Source: Rhodospirillales bacterium 47_12_T64
GTDB lineage: Bacteria > Pseudomonadota > Alphaproteobacteria > Kiloniellales > Kiloniellaceae
NCBI GenBank assembly: GCA_002162915.1
Contig: MABB01000063.1
Location: 1,112-7,782, forward strand
DNA: 6,671 nucleotides
Direction of reading: 5' to 3'
Shown here: positions 4,601 through 6,671 of the stretch, piece after piece
How the letters are laid out: every line of letters starts with the position of its first letter
How positions within the stretch are numbered: the first letter of the stretch is position 1
The notes under the pieces: model-generated
What the model was told of the DNA's origin: nothing
Databases searched by the model: none
What the model saw: the letters and a program-made list of their open reading frames with translations, nothing else
Position numbers and translations under genes: made by a program

Positions 4601-6671
4601 ATGCCTTCTAAGGTTGCTCAAGATATTTCTACAGGGATTAGCGATAACGACAAGACAGAAGTTTTGTCGATAGCTGCGGACTCCCCAAATCGTTTTATCA
4701 ACCGGGAACTTTCTTGGATTGCATTTAACGAGCGTGTACTTGAGGAAGCTTACAACCCGGCACATCCATTATTAGAGCGTATTAGATTCTTATCGATTTC
4801 GTCGGGAAATCTCGATGAATTTTACATGGTTCGTGTTGCGGGGCTTATGGGGCATGTGAATGCAGGTGTAAGCAGTCGTAGTCAGGATGGTTTGTCACCG
4901 GAACGACAACTCAAAGCTATTGATGAAAAAACCGCAACTTTGATGCATCGTCAACAGAAAATCTGGTCTTCCTTGAGCCGTGAACTCGGGGAAGCTGGTT
5001 TCGATCTGCTAAAAACGACTGATCTCAGCGAAGAAGATCATGATTGGGTTTTAGAATACTTCCAAGATCAAATTTTCCCAATTCTGACACCAATTGCTAT
5101 CGATCCGGCACATCCATTTCCATTTGTGCCTAATCATGGATTCTGCATGGTTTTGGAGTTGGAAGATGAAGTCGAAGATAAATTTATTAATGGTCTGATT
5201 GCGATGCCGCATCAGCTTAGCCGTTTTGTGAGATTACCCGGCGATCACCACCGCTTTATTCGTCTTGAGCAAATAATCAGGCTTCATATATCACAGCTCT
5301 TCCCCGGCTTTAAAGTGAAGAGCGTCGGGCATTTTCGCTTGTTACGTGACAGTGATATCGAGATCGAAGAAGAAGCCGAAGATCTTGTTCGAGTCTTTGA
5401 AAGTGCTCTGAAACGCAGACGCAGGGGAAGTTGTATTCGTCTTTCTATCGATGCGAAGATGTCGGATAATCTACGTGCTTTTGTTATTCGGGAACTCGAT
5501 GTTGATCAGGGGCGCGTGTTTGCGCTTGAGGGCCTGCTTGGGTTGGTTGATACCAGAAAACTGATTGTTAAAGATCGCCCCGATCTTGTGTTCAAACCCT
5601 ATACGCCGCGCTTCCCGGAACGTATTCGTGAATTTGGTGGTGATTGTTTCGCGGCCATTCGTGAAAAGGATCTACTGGTCCATCACCCTTATGAGAGCTT
5701 TGATGTTGTTGTTCAGTTCATACGCCAGGCTGCGAGCGATCCTGCTGTGGTGTCAATCAAACAAACTCTCTATCGGACCAGCGAAGATTCTCCGATTGTT
5801 AAGGCTTTGATTGAAGCCGCAGAACGAGGGAAAACGGTCACGGCCCTGGTTGAATTGAAAGCCAGGTTTGACGAAGAACGCAATATTCGCTGGGCCCGGA
5901 ATATGGAACGGGCAGGTGTTCAGGTCATTTATGGTTTCATCCAGTTAAAGACCCACGCCAAGCTATCTCTTGTCGTACGCCGCGAAGGTAAAAAGCTGAA
6001 ATCCTATGTTCATTTTGGCACAGGGAATTATCATCCGATCACGGCCAAGGTATACACTGACCTTTCTTTCTTTTCTATCGATCCCGCACTTTGTCGAGAT
6101 ACGGCAAAGCTGTTCAATTACATTACCGGTTATGCCAAGCCTCTTCCTATGGAGAAAATTGAGTATGCGCCCCTGACTTTCCGTGAAAGACTTTTGAGCC
6201 ATATTAACCGTGAGACAGAACTGGCAAAGGAAGGGAAACCTGCGACGATATGGGCAAAAATGAATGCACTTGTTGATCACGAAGTCATTGATCATCTTTA
6301 TATCGCTTCTCAAGCTGGTGTTTCCATTGATTTGGTGGTGCGTGGTATTTGTTGCCTGCGCCCGGGTGTTCCGGGATTATCAGAAAACATTCGGGTAAAA
6401 AGCATCGTCGGGCGTTATTTGGAACACGGACGGATTGTCGTTTTTGGCGATGGGTACTCAATCCCGTCTCGGGAAAACAAGGTGTTTATATCATCAGCCG
6501 ATTGGATGCCGCGAAATCTTGACCGTCGTGTTGAAATTTTTGTGCCTATTGAAAATCCAACTGTACACCAGCAGGTGCTTGAACAGGTGATGATCGCGAT
6601 CCTGAATGATGAGGCACAATCGTGGAACCTGAGTGCTGATGGTAGCTATCTCAGGACTGAATTAAATGAAG
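4601..6671 (+). CDS. ppk1: Polyphosphate kinase 1, partial at the extreme C-terminus
   Basis: PPK1 reversibly polymerises the terminal phosphate of ATP into inorganic polyphosphate through a phosphohistidine intermediate. The frame is open for 690 codons from an ATG preceded by GGAG and runs off the right edge; about 15 or more residues are probably missing. The N-terminal domain carries [20 protein letters not shown] (31-50) and [11 protein letters not shown] (68-78), where N70 aligns with the ATP-contacting N45 of E. coli. The active-site set is complete, with a constant shift of 17 from E. coli numbering: R392 and R422 (Mg2+ site, R375 and R405), H452 in KTHAK (H435, phosphorylated), Y485 (Y468), R581 (R564) and H609 in LEHG (H592). 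The unaltered spacing argues for a functional enzyme. About 25 residues precede the first conserved motif, more than in E. coli. ppx often follows ppk but lies outside the window. Confidence 0.96.
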   Translation, partial: MPSKVAQDISTGISDNDKTEVLSIAADSPNRFINRELSWIAFNERVLEEAYNPAHPLLERIRFLSISSGNLDEFYMVRVAGLMGHVNAGVSSRSQDGLSPERQLKAIDEKTATLMHRQQKIWSSLSRELGEAGFDLLKTTDLSEEDHDWVLEYFQDQIFPILTPIAIDPAHPFPFVPNHGFCMVLELEDEVEDKFINGLIAMPHQLSRFVRLPGDHHRFIRLEQIIRLHISQLFPGFKVKSVGHFRLLRDSDIEIEEEAEDLVRVFESALKRRRRGSCIRLSIDAKMSDNLRAFVIRELDVDQGRVFALEGLLGLVDTRKLIVKDRPDLVFKPYTPRFPERIREFGGDCFAAIREKDLLVHHPYESFDVVVQFIRQAASDPAVVSIKQTLYRTSEDSPIVKALIEAAERGKTVTALVELKARFDEERNIRWARNMERAGVQVIYGFIQLKTHAKLSLVVRREGKKLKSYVHFGTGNYHPITAKVYTDLSFFSIDPALCRDTAKLFNYITGYAKPLPMEKIEYAPLTFRERLLSHINRETELAKEGKPATIWAKMNALVDHEVIDHLYIASQAGVSIDLVVRGICCLRPGVPGLSENIRVKSIVGRYLEHGRIVVFGDGYSIPSRENKVFISSADWMPRNLDRRVEIFVPIENPTVHQQVLEQVMIAILNDEAQSWNLSADGSYLRTELNE

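Noticed and set aside
5963..6313. Minus-strand open frame of 116 codons within ppk1
   Set aside because: It is antisense to the PPK1 catalytic region, where active-site residues are preserved at E. coli spacing on the plus strand.

Overview
The window looks like ordinary chromosomal housekeeping DNA from a proteobacterium, most likely an alphaproteobacterium with a moderate GC content (judged by eye). The Hda-type protein has a canonical Walker A lysine (GPSGCGKT), as in the alphaproteobacterial HdaA proteins, whereas E. coli Hda is degenerate there. It also lies close to a SixA-like phosphatase and ppk1. The lineage assignment is an inference from gene content and style, not from a search.

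Layout from left to right. Positions 1-579, minus strand: the N-terminal half of purM (purine biosynthesis), running off the left edge. Positions 580-794: a divergent intergenic region holding a strong nested inverted repeat (outer arms 619-640 and 707-728, inner hairpin 670-700) and a further hairpin at 732-754. Positions 795-3924, plus strand: three closely spaced genes that look like one operon. They encode an exported DUF2066 protein of unknown function, an AI-2E/PerM-family membrane protein, and an Hda-type regulator of DnaA. Positions 3958-4467, minus strand: a SixA-type histidine phosphatase convergent with hda. Positions 4468-4600: an AT-rich divergent promoter region. Positions 4601-6671, plus strand: almost all of ppk1 (polyphosphate kinase), cut off by the right edge.

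How the genes fit together: purM, the DUF2066 gene, the perM-like gene and hda form a neighbourhood also known from other proteobacteria such as Pseudomonas. It places purine synthesis beside control of replication initiation. PPK1 and the SixA-like phosphatase are both phosphohistidine-related proteins, one with a phosphohistidine intermediate and one with a catalytic histidine.

I found no mobile element, CRISPR array, tRNA or rRNA, and no clear sign of a novel multigene system. The two most unusual observations are in the purM/DUF2066 intergenic region. First, purM appears to start at an ATA codon placed correctly behind a perfect AGGAGG ribosome-binding site. Second, the 110-base nested inverted repeat has all three of its imperfect pairs as G-U wobbles when read as plus-strand RNA, which suggests a transcribed structure.
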